64,000 nt of DNA from Lingula anatina (Eukaryota > Brachiopoda > Lingulata > Lingulida > Lingulidae): assembly GCF_001039355.2 (NCBI RefSeq), contig NW_019773725.1, positions 171,330-235,329 on the forward strand, written 5' to 3'. A program made the translations under genes and the position numbers. Below, piece after piece: positions 49,937 to 62,190 of this stretch (position 1 is the stretch's first letter; every line of letters begins with the position of its first letter). The notes under the pieces are model-generated. The model was not told the DNA's origin, did no database searches, and saw nothing but the letters and a program-made list of their open reading frames with translations.

Positions 49937-50864
49937 GTTGTCTCTCTCTATTTTGGCAGTGACATTTTCACCATGAACTTACATTATTTGCTGGCCTAGT
50001 AAGTGATCTTTGGCTGAAACCACAGGAGTCAAATATTCTCAAATACACGCAGTTCTGACTTCATTTGTGGCATATAGGATAATGTACCTATCTTCTACAA
50101 TCATAAACTAGGATGAGAGACATTGCAATACTAAAGAAAAAATCTGTGGTACTCACTGTTGTTAGATGTCCTGGAAAAGATCACCATATATTTTTTCAAG
50201 CTGCACTTGACAGTTTTTTAACAGAATCTATACACATGAACCTAGACTTGTGGTTGGATTAACCTAACACTGAAGAAATGCTAATACTTGGGTTTCCTTG
50301 TAAAGAATTGGTGCTTGAAGATGGAACTGAGTTATTATTTAAGTGTAAATTTATTTATTTATTTGTTAACTAGTGTATTAATTTGTTACTTGATGTATCT
50401 CTTTGTTATTTTACATATTAAATTAATAAAATAAAACAGAATTAATAAAAAATAAAGCTCTGTAAGTAAGCTAGTGTCTTTAGTCTATGAGCTGATGCCC
50501 AAATCTTATCTGGCTGCACTTCCATTAAGCAAAGTTTTTATGGTTGATTTTTATATCGCTGATGACAGCAATTAAAAGAAAAATGACTTTCGTAAAGATA
50601 TATTAAAATTTATATCCAAAGAGAACAATACTCTGCTAAAAATCAAGATTTTTTTTCTTAATTGAATAGTTAACCTGAGCTAGGCTACTACTGTATGTCA
50701 CAGTGGCTACAAAATTAAAGGCTTTTTTCATGTAACCTCACACATATTACCTTCAAATTATTTTTTAAAAATCCTACATCACTTTTTAATTGCCTTTGCA
50801 TGCTTTTTTAAAGATTGTTTTGGAAGTTGATAGTTAGCCTATAACTACCTGAATAATCATAATA

Positions 50865-51104
50865 GGGTCCATTGCACAGATATTTAGATCAATCTCCCTG
50901 GGGAGTCTCACTAAATTGCTATCAACTTGACCAGCTTAAATGTCTGTCACGCCTAGTAAAGCTGTTAGGGGTAATTATCTTTACCCCATAGCTGAATCGG
51001 TAAGTGTGACAGACATTTAAGCCGGTTAGTTTACAGCAATTTAGTGAGACTCCCTAAGGTTGGATCAATCCAGATGGATCCATCTAGGCATGGGAATCCA
51101 GTCT
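50865..51104. mobile_element. Foldback MITE, family 2, copy 2, with empty sites
   Basis: A 240-bp element between TA dinucleotides, related to 29231-29453. The homologous positions near 43245 and 56988 read ATTATAGTGAAAAAATACAG without the element, so the target is TA and the insertion is recent. Confidence 0.88.
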
Positions 51105-51995
51105 TAGTGAAAAAAAATACAGCAAATGCTGCACTAAGCTTTGTATAAGTGGGGTACTTTGTAGCTAGAGAATCTGTTCAAGTTTTGGATAAATTTCAGT
51201 TTAATAATGCTCAGAAGTTTAAGCTTCAATCCTGTTGGAAAAATTGTCTTCAATATTTGTAAAAGATAAATGATATCCTAATTATGTGTCAATCTATGCA
51301 GAGCGTACTGTATCACATTGCCACTAAAATAAATAAGCAAATTAACAAATAAATTAATTACGTAAATATGGAGAGAAAAACATAAATAAATAAAGACAAC
51401 AGACAAACACACATGCAAAGTCATTTTGTTCTTTCAGCTTCAGAAGTGACCACCATTGGAAGCAATTACTGTCATACATATTAATTCAAAACTGTTTAAG
51501 GTGACATTTATGCATTAAGTGCTCTAAGGCAGTAGTAATCTTCACCTTCTCTACTTTTAGTACAAAATAATTAAATCTTTTCCAATCTCATTAATGTCAT
51601 GCTGACCCCCCCCCCCCCCTTACTCACTCTTTCATAGTCCAAAATCTCTCAATGTTCAGAAATTGCATTTACAGACAAGGCTACATGCAAGTTTGGCTGA
51701 CACCATGTATCAGGTAGATTGTAAATATTCTTATCAAACCTTGAGAGACACATAATATACTTAATATACACATAGAAAACACAGGAAATAACTGTTTCAG
51801 TTATCTTAGCTGTGACCCTTGTAGAGGTTACTGTTAATGAATGCTTTGATACTTGGTCCAAAGGAACTTCTCTCTCCTTCTCTTCAAGATCTTCCAAACA
51901 ATTTATCTATACCCGTATACATATAAAATCTTTTTCAGTTAATGTCAGTGTGTGCCTTCTTCCCTCCTTACACCCCCCCCCCCCCACTCCACCTC
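51105..51995. other. Repeated 3' flank, no supported gene
   Basis: Matches about 43250-43950 with changes. Contains C runs at about 51606 and 51971. ORFs on both strands are short and unsupported. Confidence 0.5.
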
Positions 51996-52120
51996 TATTT
52001 AATTACCCCTTTACAGCTTGTAGTAGGCGGGACGGACATTTAAGGCGGATTATCTGACAGTAATCTATTGAGACTCCCCGCGAGGACAGATCGATCTAAA
52101 AGCTCTGGGAATACAGCCCA
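51996..52120. mobile_element. Foldback MITE, family 2, right half only
   Basis: TAATTACCCCTTTACAGCTT, ACATTTAAGGCGG and ACAGATCGATCTAAAA match the right half of the 60374-60914 element. The left arm is missing. Confidence 0.7.
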
Positions 52121-52414
52121 AGTTTGATAAATAACACATACAGTTGTAGTGCTTAAGTGTAACAGTAGATGTCGCGGGACATGTACTACAAGCAAGGCCA
52201 TGTGCTTTCATTATAAATTTAGTTATACAAAAGTGACTGCTGTGCAAAAATATTATTCATAAACAATAATTATATCATATTACATTAAATAACTATATGT
52301 TGAAAAAGGACCAAAAAATCAAGGTGCCAATTGTGTCTTTTCTTTTGCAAAAAGATGCCACTCCATCTTTTCTTTTATACAGGTGTCACTCCATCTGTTG
52401 TTATAAAGAAGAAA

Positions 52415-55400
52415 ATGGCGGATGACATGTTTGTAAGTTGATTGACATTAGTAAATGTATTACATTAAATTATCACACATGGCTAATATTTATAAATACA
52501 TGTATAATCAACAGAGTTTGTGGGTTTATTCTAACCAACTGCGGGCAAAAATTTTGATTTAACTTCGGTACTTTTACGTCATCAACAAAGAGTCAACACT
52601 GATACATGTACCGCAATGCAGTGGAGTAACCACTGTAGCATGCTCACACTTGGCTACAGACTGAAAGTGGCATACTTTTTTCACACTGAAGTGTGTGATC
52701 AGTCAATAAATTACTAGTAGTTAAACTCCATCCTGACCTCAGTTACCATAACAGTACACAAATGTTTTGAGTATAAATTGATTTTAAACAAATAGTGATC
52801 TGACCAAAAATAACTGACACACTTCAACTTTTTTTTTTACAGTTTGAGAGTTTGTTGCAGCATAAAGTTCCACAGCAAGAGGAATCTTTACCGCAGATCA
52901 AGTATTGTGGATTTCAAGAAAACAATTTGGTAAGAACTGCTACTTTAAAATAAATACGATACTGTACTAATAAGGTAGATGGATCGATCTAGGCATGGGA
53001 ATCAAGTCTTAGTGAAAAAAAATACAGCAAATGCTGCACTAAGCTTTGTATAAGTGGGGTACTTTGTAGCAAGAGAATCTGTTCAAGTTTTGGATAAAAT
53101 TCAGTTTGATAATGCTCAGAAGTTAAAACTTCAATCCTGTTGGAAAAATTGCCTACAATTTTTGTAAAAGATAAATGATAACCTGAGTAATAATGTGTCA
53201 ATCTATGTACAGCATACTGTACCACATTGCCACTAAATTAAATAAGTAAATTAATAAATAAATTAATTACGTAAATATAGAAAGAAAAACAGAAATAAAT
53301 AGAGAACAGGCAGACACACATACAATGTCATTTTGTTCTTTCAGCCTCAGAACAGTGACCACCATTGGAAGCAATTACTTTAACTATCTTAACTTAATTC
53401 TACTAAATTAGTTTTGGTCATTTTAATCATTCGTCAAAATCTAACAATCAATAAACGATTCAAAAGTCAGTAACTGCAACTCAACAATCAGTCACCACAA
53501 CTCAACAATCAGTTATTGCAAATCAACAATCAGTTACTGCAAATCACAAATCAGTCGAGGACTTAACACCAGATGACGCGCGCACCTTCAGCGATCTGAA
53601 ACGTCCTTGACCTTTTCCATGTTTTCAATTCCGCATATTATGCAGTACACGAACAATATGTGGTACCTCTATATGAAACAAGACAACTTTTGTGTTTTTA
53701 ATCTACAAATACTCAAAACAAAAATAAATAAATCAATTAAGTTTATAAATAGGCCGGGAACAAGAACTTATAATAAAGTATATTTTATATTAACTGTTAT
53801 TGAAGATGATCATTAGCCCGCCTCACACAGAACGATTTTTCGTCGGCCGACACACTTACAACAAAATATCGGCCTGTCTGCGCTGCTCCACGTCAACTTT
53901 TCAACTAGTTGGGAGAGAATCAAACATGTTTGATTTTTAAACGTCGTACCCGAGTGTGTGCGCTTTCCTACGACAATTTGTTGCGCTGATCACTATCTTC
54001 AGCCAATGGTTGTGCCATCTGATATCACGTGACTCAGGTCAGAATTCAATTCAATTCAGTATGATGGAAGGCCCTATAATTTTCTATTAGTATTAGTTAT
54101 TTTTTTAATTTTCGCGCATGCGCAGTTATTTGAAGCCTGTGCTATGGAAAAGGTCAAGGACGTACAGATCGCTGAAGGTGCGCGTGCGCCATCTGGTGTT
54201 AAGTCCGCGACAGATTGTTGAATTGCAGTAACTGATTGTTGAGTTGTGGTGACTGATTGTTGAGTTGCGGTAACTGACTTTTGGATCGTTTTTTGATTGT
54301 TAGATTTTGACGAATGATTAAAATGACCGAAACTAATTTAGTTGAATCAAGTTTAGATAGTTAAAGTAGGTTTTGACTGTTAAATAGTGCCGATAGATTG
54401 TTGAATTGACGTGTGCATTTTTTGCGTGAATGGCGTTCCATATATATGCTCAGTCACTAAATTGGTAGTAGTTAAACTCAATTACCATAAATTACAGTAC
54501 ATAAATGATTTGAGTATAAATGATTCTAAACAGACAGTGTTCTGACCAGAAATAAATGACACACATCAATTGTTTTTTACAGTTTGAAATTTTGCTGCAG
54601 CGAACAGTTCCTCCACAAGAGAAACCTTTACCACAAATAAAATATTGTGGTTTTGAAGACAATAATCTGGTAAGAACTGGTACTTTAAACTAAATACTAA
54701 ACTGTACTGATAAGTAAAAGGTACAACTACAAAAAGATAAATATGGGTGTTATACCTTAGAAAAAAATGGGTGTTAAAAAAAATAATTTTCTAGGATATT
54801 TCTGCCATTTTTCCCTCAACACCTGATACCAATCTGCAATTTGTACCCTATTCAAAACCACTGAAATAGATTATATAGTATCTATATTTTGCTGTCTATC
54901 CAGGCCTATAACTAGAGGGTTGGGGGGGGGGGGGGGCAAGAAACTGTCCTTTTTACTGGGAAAAAGTCCATGTTGGGTAAAAAATGAAGATTTCACAGTA
55001 AGAGGTCTACTTTTTCACAAAAGACCTCTTTCTTTGATATTGATGGCTACTGGCCTATCTCTAACTGAGTCAGATTAAAAACTCTCATGTACATGGACAG
55101 TTCATATCATAATTTCAGGCCTGCACCTAGCCAGCAATTTCAAAGGAGGGTTTCTTTTTCCAAAAATGTGGACCTTTTACCATAAAATCTTCATGTACCT
55201 AGATCAAATTTTACCCTGAGTGAACCTTTTCCCTGCTAAAAGGGCAGTTATATCGAACCCCCCGGCCCGTAATTTTGGAGCAGGCTTTGAATTGGTCAGT
55301 AAGGTTGACATTTTAAGAAATAAATTGAATTATTACTGTTTAATATGCATATTGCCTGCCATAAAATACCAGTATAGTATCTTCTTGAGATTTAATTTTC

Positions 55401-55568
55401 ATCATACACTTGTTTCATTTGGTTTACCAGGCTGGTGTTGTGAGACTTAGTATGGAAGATAACACTACAGTTACAGTTCAACCGCAAGTTACGAAGGGAG
55501 ACCAAACACCTGAAACATCAGAGGGACCAAGAAGAGAAGCAGATTCACTGCTACATTCAAATGACTAA
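52415..55568 (+). CDS. Small gene, copy 3: rearranged, with two alternative second exons
   Basis: Exon 1 (52415-52432) and exon 2a (52843-52929) match copies 1 and 2. The sequence then breaks at about 52973 into a MITE fragment and 3' flank, and a foldback element follows. Copy-like sequence resumes in intron 1 with exon 2b (54583-54669) and exon 3 (55431-55568), and AATAAA is at 56373. Exon 2b is diverged (FEILLQRTVPPQEK, CGFEDNNL) but keeps length 87, phase 0 and both splice sites. Possible transcripts include 2a, 2b or both, and all stay in frame. Alternatively there are two broken copies, the first lacking exon 3 and the second lacking exon 1. Function unknown. Confidence 0.55.
52974..53009. 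mobile_element. MITE family 2, right-end fragment at a deletion junction
   Basis: ATGGATCGATCTAGGCATGG and the following AATCAAGTCT match the right end of 50865-51104. It is joined on the left to intron 2 of small-gene copy 3. This marks a deletion that removed exon 3 and most of the MITE. Confidence 0.7.
53378..54366. mobile_element. Foldback element with ~235-bp inverted arms
   Basis: The left arm (53378-53620) and right arm (about 54145-54366) are reverse complements at roughly 90 percent identity, from CTTTAACTATCT inward to GGTCAAGGACGT. The flanks are TA on both sides. Each arm contains short repeats of CAACAATCAGT spaced about 21 bp apart. No transposase ORF. It inserted in repeated 3' flank at GCAATTAC (compare 43611). 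Confidence 0.85.
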
Positions 55569-58500
55569 GTTGTCTCTCTCTTTTGACAGTGACACTTTCA
55601 TCATGAACTTAAATTAATTACAATACAGGTATGTGCAGTGGGAAAGTTAGGTGATCTTTGACTGAAACCACAGGAGTCAGATATTCTCAAATACATGCAG
55701 TTTTGACTAAATTTGTGGCATATAGGATAATGTACCTGTCTTCTACAAGCATAAACTAGGATGAGAGACATTGCAATATTGAAGAAAAAACCTGTGATAC
55801 TCACTGTTGTTAGATGTCCTGGAAAAGATCATATATTTTTTCAAGCTGCACTTGACAGTTCTTTTAACAGAAATTCCACATGTTCTGTTCAGCTGGATTT
55901 ATTAATTAGTACAGTACTTATACAAACTGTTTTACCTGATAAAACAATAACAACAAAAGAACTCATGACGACAAAGGAGCAAAGTCATGCCATGGGCATC
56001 AATGTTTAGCCAAACAGTAAAAGAATTTGCCAAAATGTGGCAAACAGTTGAACCCAGCAGGTATTCTACAACAGCAAAACAGTTCAAAGTGCTCTTAAAA
56101 CCATAGCAGACTGTACAATATGGTGAAAAAAGAATGGGATCCAGGCTGTAGCTTCTAAATCTAAATACATGAACCTAGACTTGTGGTTGGATCAACCTAA
56201 CACTGAAGAAATGCTCCTACTTGGGTTTCCTCGTAAAGAATTGGTGCTTGAAGATGGAACTGAGTTATTATTTGAGTGTTAATCTATTTATTAATTTATT
56301 TGTTTCCAGGTGTTTTAATTTGTTACATGATGTATCTCTTTGTTACTTCACATATTAACATAATTAATAAAAAATAAAGCTCTGTAAGTCTCTGTAAGTT
56401 AGCTAGTGCCTTTAGTCTATGAGTTGATGCCCAAATCTTATCTGGCTGCACTTCCATTAAGCAAAGTTTTTATGGTTGATTTTTGTATAGCTGATGGCAG
56501 CAATTAAAAAAAAATTATTTTCATAAAAATATATTAAAATTTATTTCCAAAGAGAGCAACACTCTGCTAAAAATCAAGAACTTTTTTCCTAACTGAGTAG
56601 TTAACCTGAGCTAGGCTACTACCATCACAGTGGCTATAAAAAGGTTTTCATCACAAAGCCTCACACATATTACCTTAAAATTAATTTTAAAAAATCCTGT
56701 CTGGGGTAGCGCTAACACTCGCCAATTAAGCCTAATGCTAAAACTGGCTTAAATTGGCTAAACAAAAAGGGTTTGGTTTGCCTAATTTTAGTTAAATTAA
56801 AAACATTTAGATAACAAATTGACAAAAATGTGGTGATTTGGCTAAGCGAAAAAAATTCCTAGTGCTACCCCAGCCTGTCCTAAAAATTTTTTTTCACAAA
56901 TCCAACTTCACTTTTCAATTGCCTCTGCATGTTTTTAAAGAATGTTTTGAAAGTTGAAAGTTAGCCTATTACTACCTGAATAATTATTATAGTGAAAAAA
57001 TACAGCAAATGCTGCACTGAGCTTTGTATAAGTGGGGCTCTTTGTATCTAGAGAATCTGTTCAAGTTTTGGATAAATTTCAGTTTGATAATGCTCAGAAT
57101 TTAAAACTTCAATCCTGTTGGAAAAATTGTCTACAATTTTCGTAAAAGATAAATGATAACCTGAGTAATAGTGCGTCAAGCTATGTAGAGCATACTGTAT
57201 CACATTGCCACTAAAATAAATAAGTAAATTAATAAATAAATTAATTACGTAAATATAGAAAGAAAAACAGAAATAAATAAAGAACAGACAAACACACATG
57301 CAAAGTCATTTTGTTCTTTCAGCTTTGGAACAGTGCCCACCATTGGAAGCAATTACTGTCATACATACTAATTCAAAACTATTTAAGCTGACATTAATGT
57401 ATTAAGTGCTTCAAGCAGTTGTAATCTTTATGTTTATTACAAATTAATTAAATCTCTTCCAACCTCATTAATGTCATCCTGACCCCACCCTCTTTACTCA
57501 CTCTTTCACAGTCCAAAATCTCTAAATTTTCAGAAATTGCATTTACAAACAAGGCTTCATGCAAGTTAATTTGGCTGATACCATGTAAAAGGTAGGTTGT
57601 AAATATTCTTATCAAACCTTGAGAGACACATAATATACTTGATATACACATAGAAAACACAGGAAATAACTGTTTCAGTTATCTTCTCAGCCTCTATTTT
57701 CCTTTACTACATACACTACTTGTACTAAATGTCACTGATTCAGACATGAATTACAGCATTCAGACAAAGCTAGGAAAAGAAATATAAGGAACAACTGGCA
57801 AGTTAAACCTTTTCAAAGTGAACAATAAAAATATTTCATTGGCATACATTTTAGTAATATAGGAATTAATTCATTAATTCAATTATAATAAAAATATAAC
57901 TGGACCAAACTCAGATTATTTATTAATTTGTAACTGTCACCAAAATATGGAGCAGCTATAAATGCAGAAGACTCTATGCAGTAGACTTCTTTCATATAAA
58001 GTATAAAAAAGTTACATGCACATGTAAAAAGCCCTCAAAAATAAGATTAATAATGTTTTTTTCCTAATGCCATAAGCATGATCATTTATATACATGTACA
58101 TGTAGATGTGCACACACTTTGGGATTCCCCTTTGCCAAATTTAATCCTTACAAGGGGTTAGATTATAAATATACACGGAATACTTGAACAGCTAATATAT
58201 AATTGTAATGCACTGAATATCAAAATTCAGAATAAACAAAAACTTAATTTTAATTCAATATTTTTCACTTAGAAATGACAGGTAAAATTGACCTCCGGTC
58301 CAGTGTTTATTTACTGCAGAACTCATACTCCGAGACAGTGTCAGTAATGTCTACAAAAGGTACGCTTTAACAAAAGACTTATCACAAAAGCTTTAAGCTG
58401 AACAAGGTGTCAGTAAAGAATTATCAAATGTAAATAATATCATTTTCTTTAATATGTGCAACTTAAAAATAACAAATAAAATGCATTTATGTACATCGAA

Positions 58501-58827
58501 GCATGGGTGAAGGTAATTTCTTGAGAAGCCATTTTGTTTATCGCTTGGTTGCATACCGGTAGATAAAAATTGTATCAGTACCCGTAAAATTTGACAAGCA
58601 AAAAGATGCACTCTGGCATCTTCTATGTCATTTTTTTTAAACTGTTTCCTAAATTTTTATGATTACTGCTTGCTGAATAAAAGGAACAATAAGAAAGTCA
58701 ATCCCAAAGGCCAAGGTTAAACAACTATATATACTTTTCTACTCACATGTAACTTTTTGCTCACTCCTCTGTTTTTATTCTAGGTGATCATAAATAAATT
58801 CAGAGTTGACTTCTGAGACTCCTCTAC
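55569..58827. other. Region between small-gene copy 3 and the MATG gene, no gene seen
   Basis: Up to about 58081 it matches 42012-44346 very closely. From there on it is unique, except for similarity of 58085-58830 to 61370-62190, the upstream flank of the second MATG gene. Confidence 0.55.
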
Positions 58828-59629
58828 ATGGCAACAGGTAAAAACATTAATCCTGGTATGATTAACAATTTAAATGGCCTTGTCCGGCCTGGAAAATCCT
58901 GGTTGCTGGATCTTACATATACTTACAATTACAGATATGATATCATTATCAACAGTTGTTCTCGTCTCCTCAGAGACTATTTATGATTAAGATTTGCTTA
59001 AACTTCATCACCCCATTTGCATGATTTGTGAAAATGAAAATTTACCCCACATTCATATAAATGTTGTTGTAATTCCCACAGAATTCCCTTTCTGGCAAAA
59101 TTTCAAAAAGTAACAAATGGTGGGTGTATTATCTCTCAATATTTGGTTTAAATATCTACCCTAGCTCATTTGGTTACTTAATAATTATTCAAAATAATGA
59201 TTTTTCCAAACTTTTTTGGTGGGGTGTGTTATTATTGTATTTTTGGTTTATTTCATTTCAGGTCCTTTGAATAATCAGACACATCTTGATATAGGCACTG
59301 GTGCAGGGATTGCTCACAAAACCAAAGATAAGAATGTTGAGCAAAAGGCCTGTAACTCAACAAATGATTCCAGTAAGAGAACAGCACAGGCAGAAGGAAG
59401 AGACAGACTAGAGGATTCACTAAGTGGGAAACCTGCTACCTCAACCACAAACCAAACAGGTGTTTTGATGTTTGGTAATGCACCCCACCACCACATCAAA
59501 TATGTCCGCCGACCTCCAATAGAGGAAATGAATGAGCTCAAACCACTGAAACCAACTTGGAATCCGGAACATAAATTTAACAATATTCAACCAAGAGATG
59601 ATATGGATTTTTCAAATCTTTTGCCCTAG
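58828..59629 (+). CDS. Two-exon gene, copy 1 (125 aa, unknown function)
   Basis: Exon 1 (58828-58837, ATGGCAACAG) joins exon 2 (59262-59629) across a GT-AG intron to give MATGPLNNQTHLDIGTGAG. The middle is polar and Ser/Thr/Asn-rich. The C-terminal 50 residues are most distinctive: HHHIKYVRRPPIEEMNELKP, LKPTWNPEHKFNN and an acidic end DDMDFSNLLP. There is no signal peptide, membrane segment or recognised domain. The basic patch followed by a Pro/Trp-rich tail looks like a disordered protein with a short binding motif. AATAAA is at 59721. Confidence 0.72.
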
Positions 59630-60373
59630 CTCTTGCTGAAACTATTTTATAGCATACCACATAACATATTTGTATATTTATTACACCAATATAGTTATAT
59701 TCCAGTGGCATGGTTTTGAAAATAAACACTGAAGATCTACATGTACATGGTAATTAAATAAGGGCAATGATTCCTCAGCTACCAGTATAATTTTCAAGCA
59801 TGGTTCATGTTAAGAATTTACTTAAAGTTACATGCAGCTTAGACAGAAAATAATTTTGCATTGCAGAGTCATGACCAGTCTTAGAAAAAATAAAATAACA
59901 CTCTAAACAAATCCCAGCCCTCATTGCTATAATATTGACAGGTGGGTTTGGGTCAGTTATGGTACATGTAAGAACTCGCTAAACTATCTGAGCTTAATGA
60001 AATTCAAGTTAATTTATTAAAAACTAGTGTGAACTTTAAAAATTCATGAATCAACCACCCTGAACCGGGGTGGGGGGCAGATAGTCAATCTTTGAGAAGT
60101 TATTTGAAGAACTCATGATCACTACATGTGCATCATGACAACTAAAAATAATTTCCTCAAACATGAGACAAAATAACAAAATTAATAAAGGTGATGGTAA
60201 AAAAACTCAATTTGTTGTTTATCTATGAATAACTTTATCATAGTCATAAAAATGATTTCAATAATTAACAGCTCACACAATCTGATCTGATATGTATAAA
60301 CTAGGCTTTAATTGTAGTAATAATAATAATAATTGTAGTAATAACTAAAAAGCACCTCTGCCAAGGCAACTTA
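59630..60373. other. 3' flank of MATG gene copy 1
   Basis: Polyadenylation signal at 59721. The remainder is AT-rich, with partial similarity to the flank after 62935. No gene seen. Confidence 0.5.
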
Positions 60374-60914
60374 GGGTGTATTCCCAGAGATTTAGATCGC
60401 TCCAGGGATTAAGATTTAGATCGCCCTAACTCCTTGGGGGTTCACGCTAAATTGCAGTCAGCCGAGCGCACACCATAGTTAATTACCCCCTTACAGCTTT
60501 CAGTAGGCGGGACAGATGCTTAAAGGGATAATAACTCTTTATTTTGGCCAAAAAATGAATTTTCCTGGAGTAACCAACAATTTTCCCATACTTACCAATG
60601 GTTAATGAATCCATTTTTGCATTCAAAGTTAGTCCCTGTTTTTTTTCTAAAAAGTTTAGTTTTTTGTATAGCCATCAATGGAGGTCACGTGGTCTAAAGA
60701 CAAGCTTAGATATCAGAATAATAGCTATAACTGCCGTTTTTGTTGTAAAACAAAATATATTATATTTCTATGAGTTATTCACAATGTTTTTATTGTGAAA
60801 TATAGATCTCATACAAAGAGTTATTATCCCTTTAAGACGGCTAAGCTGATAGTAATCTACTAGTGAGACCCCCGACAGGGATAGATCGATCTAAAATATA
60901 TGGAAATGGGGTCT
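60374..60914. mobile_element. Foldback MITE, family 2, copy 4, interrupted by a second MITE
   Basis: Outer arms GGGTGTATTCCCAGAGATTT and, at the right, GATAGATCGATCTAAAATAT, between TA dinucleotides. Removing the nested insert and one TTAA leaves about 229 bp, the size of the other copies. Confidence 0.85.
60524..60831. mobile_element. Nested TTAA-target MITE (piggyBac-like)
   Basis: A 308-bp element with 17-bp perfect terminal repeats, AGGGATAATAACTCTTT and AAAGAGTTATTATCCCT, flanked on both sides by TTAA (60520-60523 and 60832-60835). Sibling MITEs carry the uninterrupted TTTAAGCCGG at this position. TTAA duplication is typical of piggyBac-type transposition. No ORF for transposase. Confidence 0.92.
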
Positions 60915-62190
60915 TAATATCACCACATTGACAATATCCAACAATATTTCTAACGAATTCAGGCCTAACAGACGCAGCACCAAAGGTTTCAGAATTCAAC
61001 ATAGATTGGACTACACTAATGTTTTTATTATGAAATATAGATCTCATAAGAAGTATACAACTCAATGTCAGGTTGCATGTTATAATCTTTTAATCTGATT
61101 ACCTTCAGCATGAGTCCACACGGAGTTTTAAAAAAATGTGCATTAGCTTAATTGACAAAACTAATTCTGAATGGTCGTGTAAACATGAAATGATGATCAT
61201 ATATAAATTATCCATCCAGTAACCGTCTACTTAATGCAGTCCCCATCCCCTTATATTATATGAATTACAAAAGAAAATGTTGCATGCACAATCATGTTAT
61301 AAGAGCTCAAAAATTGTATTTTGAATGTTTTTTTTTCCTAATCGTATTTTGACAGAATACACGTTATAGGCTTGATCATTTATATAGAAATCTCAGCACA
61401 CAAAAATGTGCACTCATGTCTTACATCTTGGAATTCCCCTTTGCCTGAATTTCAATCCCTACTGGGGCTAGCTTATATAATCATAAATATCTAGAATATG
61501 TAGAATTTAAAAAAAATTAAAATATTTATTTAAAAATTTAGAATTAACATATAGTATTATTTAATTCTTATAGGATTTTTTGCACTTAAAAGTGCAGGTA
61601 AAATTGACCTCCAGTCCCCAATGTGCATTTACTGCAGACCTTACACTACTGCGTACGAGACCAAGTCAGTGCCATCTATTAAACAAGGTAGCTGGCAACA
61701 AAAGACTCACACAAAAGCCTTAAGCTGAGCAAGGTGTCAAAAAAAGTTATCAAATGTAAATAATACCTTCTATAATATTTGCCACGTAAAATTCAAATGA
61801 AATGAAATGCATTAATTTACGCACATAGATGCATGAATTTCAATATAATTTTTCAGCCATTTTGTCCATCAGGTAAGGGTAATGTAGGTGAAAATGTTAA
61901 AGTTACAGAAATACAGCTTGATGTCTTCTATGTCATACAGATATTTTTTTAAAACTACATCTTAACTACTAATAAGTAATTTACTTCTTGCTAGATTAAA
62001 GAGGAAAAGTTTGAAAACAAATTCCAAAGTCTGCTACCAATAAATGGCCACTCTTCTACATTTTAGAATCGACTGAAAATACTCGTATGGTGTAACCATC
62101 ATTATCGTGTAACCATCATTATCTTTAAGTGACTGCTTTCATTCCAGGTAATGAGAAAAAAAACAGAGTTGACTTATGACACTGATCTTC
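60915..62190. other. Upstream region of MATG gene copy 2
   Basis: From about 61370 it resembles 58085-58830, for example GTAAAATTGACCTCC followed by TTTACTGCAGA in both. It may include a non-coding 5' exon or promoter. No coding sequence seen. Confidence 0.5.

Noticed and set aside
53460-53570. CAACAATCAGT repeats as a possible array
   Set aside because: They are subterminal repeats of the foldback element and occur inverted in its other arm.
54424-54446. CGTGAATGGCGTTCCATATA resembles the U6 3' end
   Set aside because: Two inserted bases and no other U6 sequence nearby. The match is too short to call.
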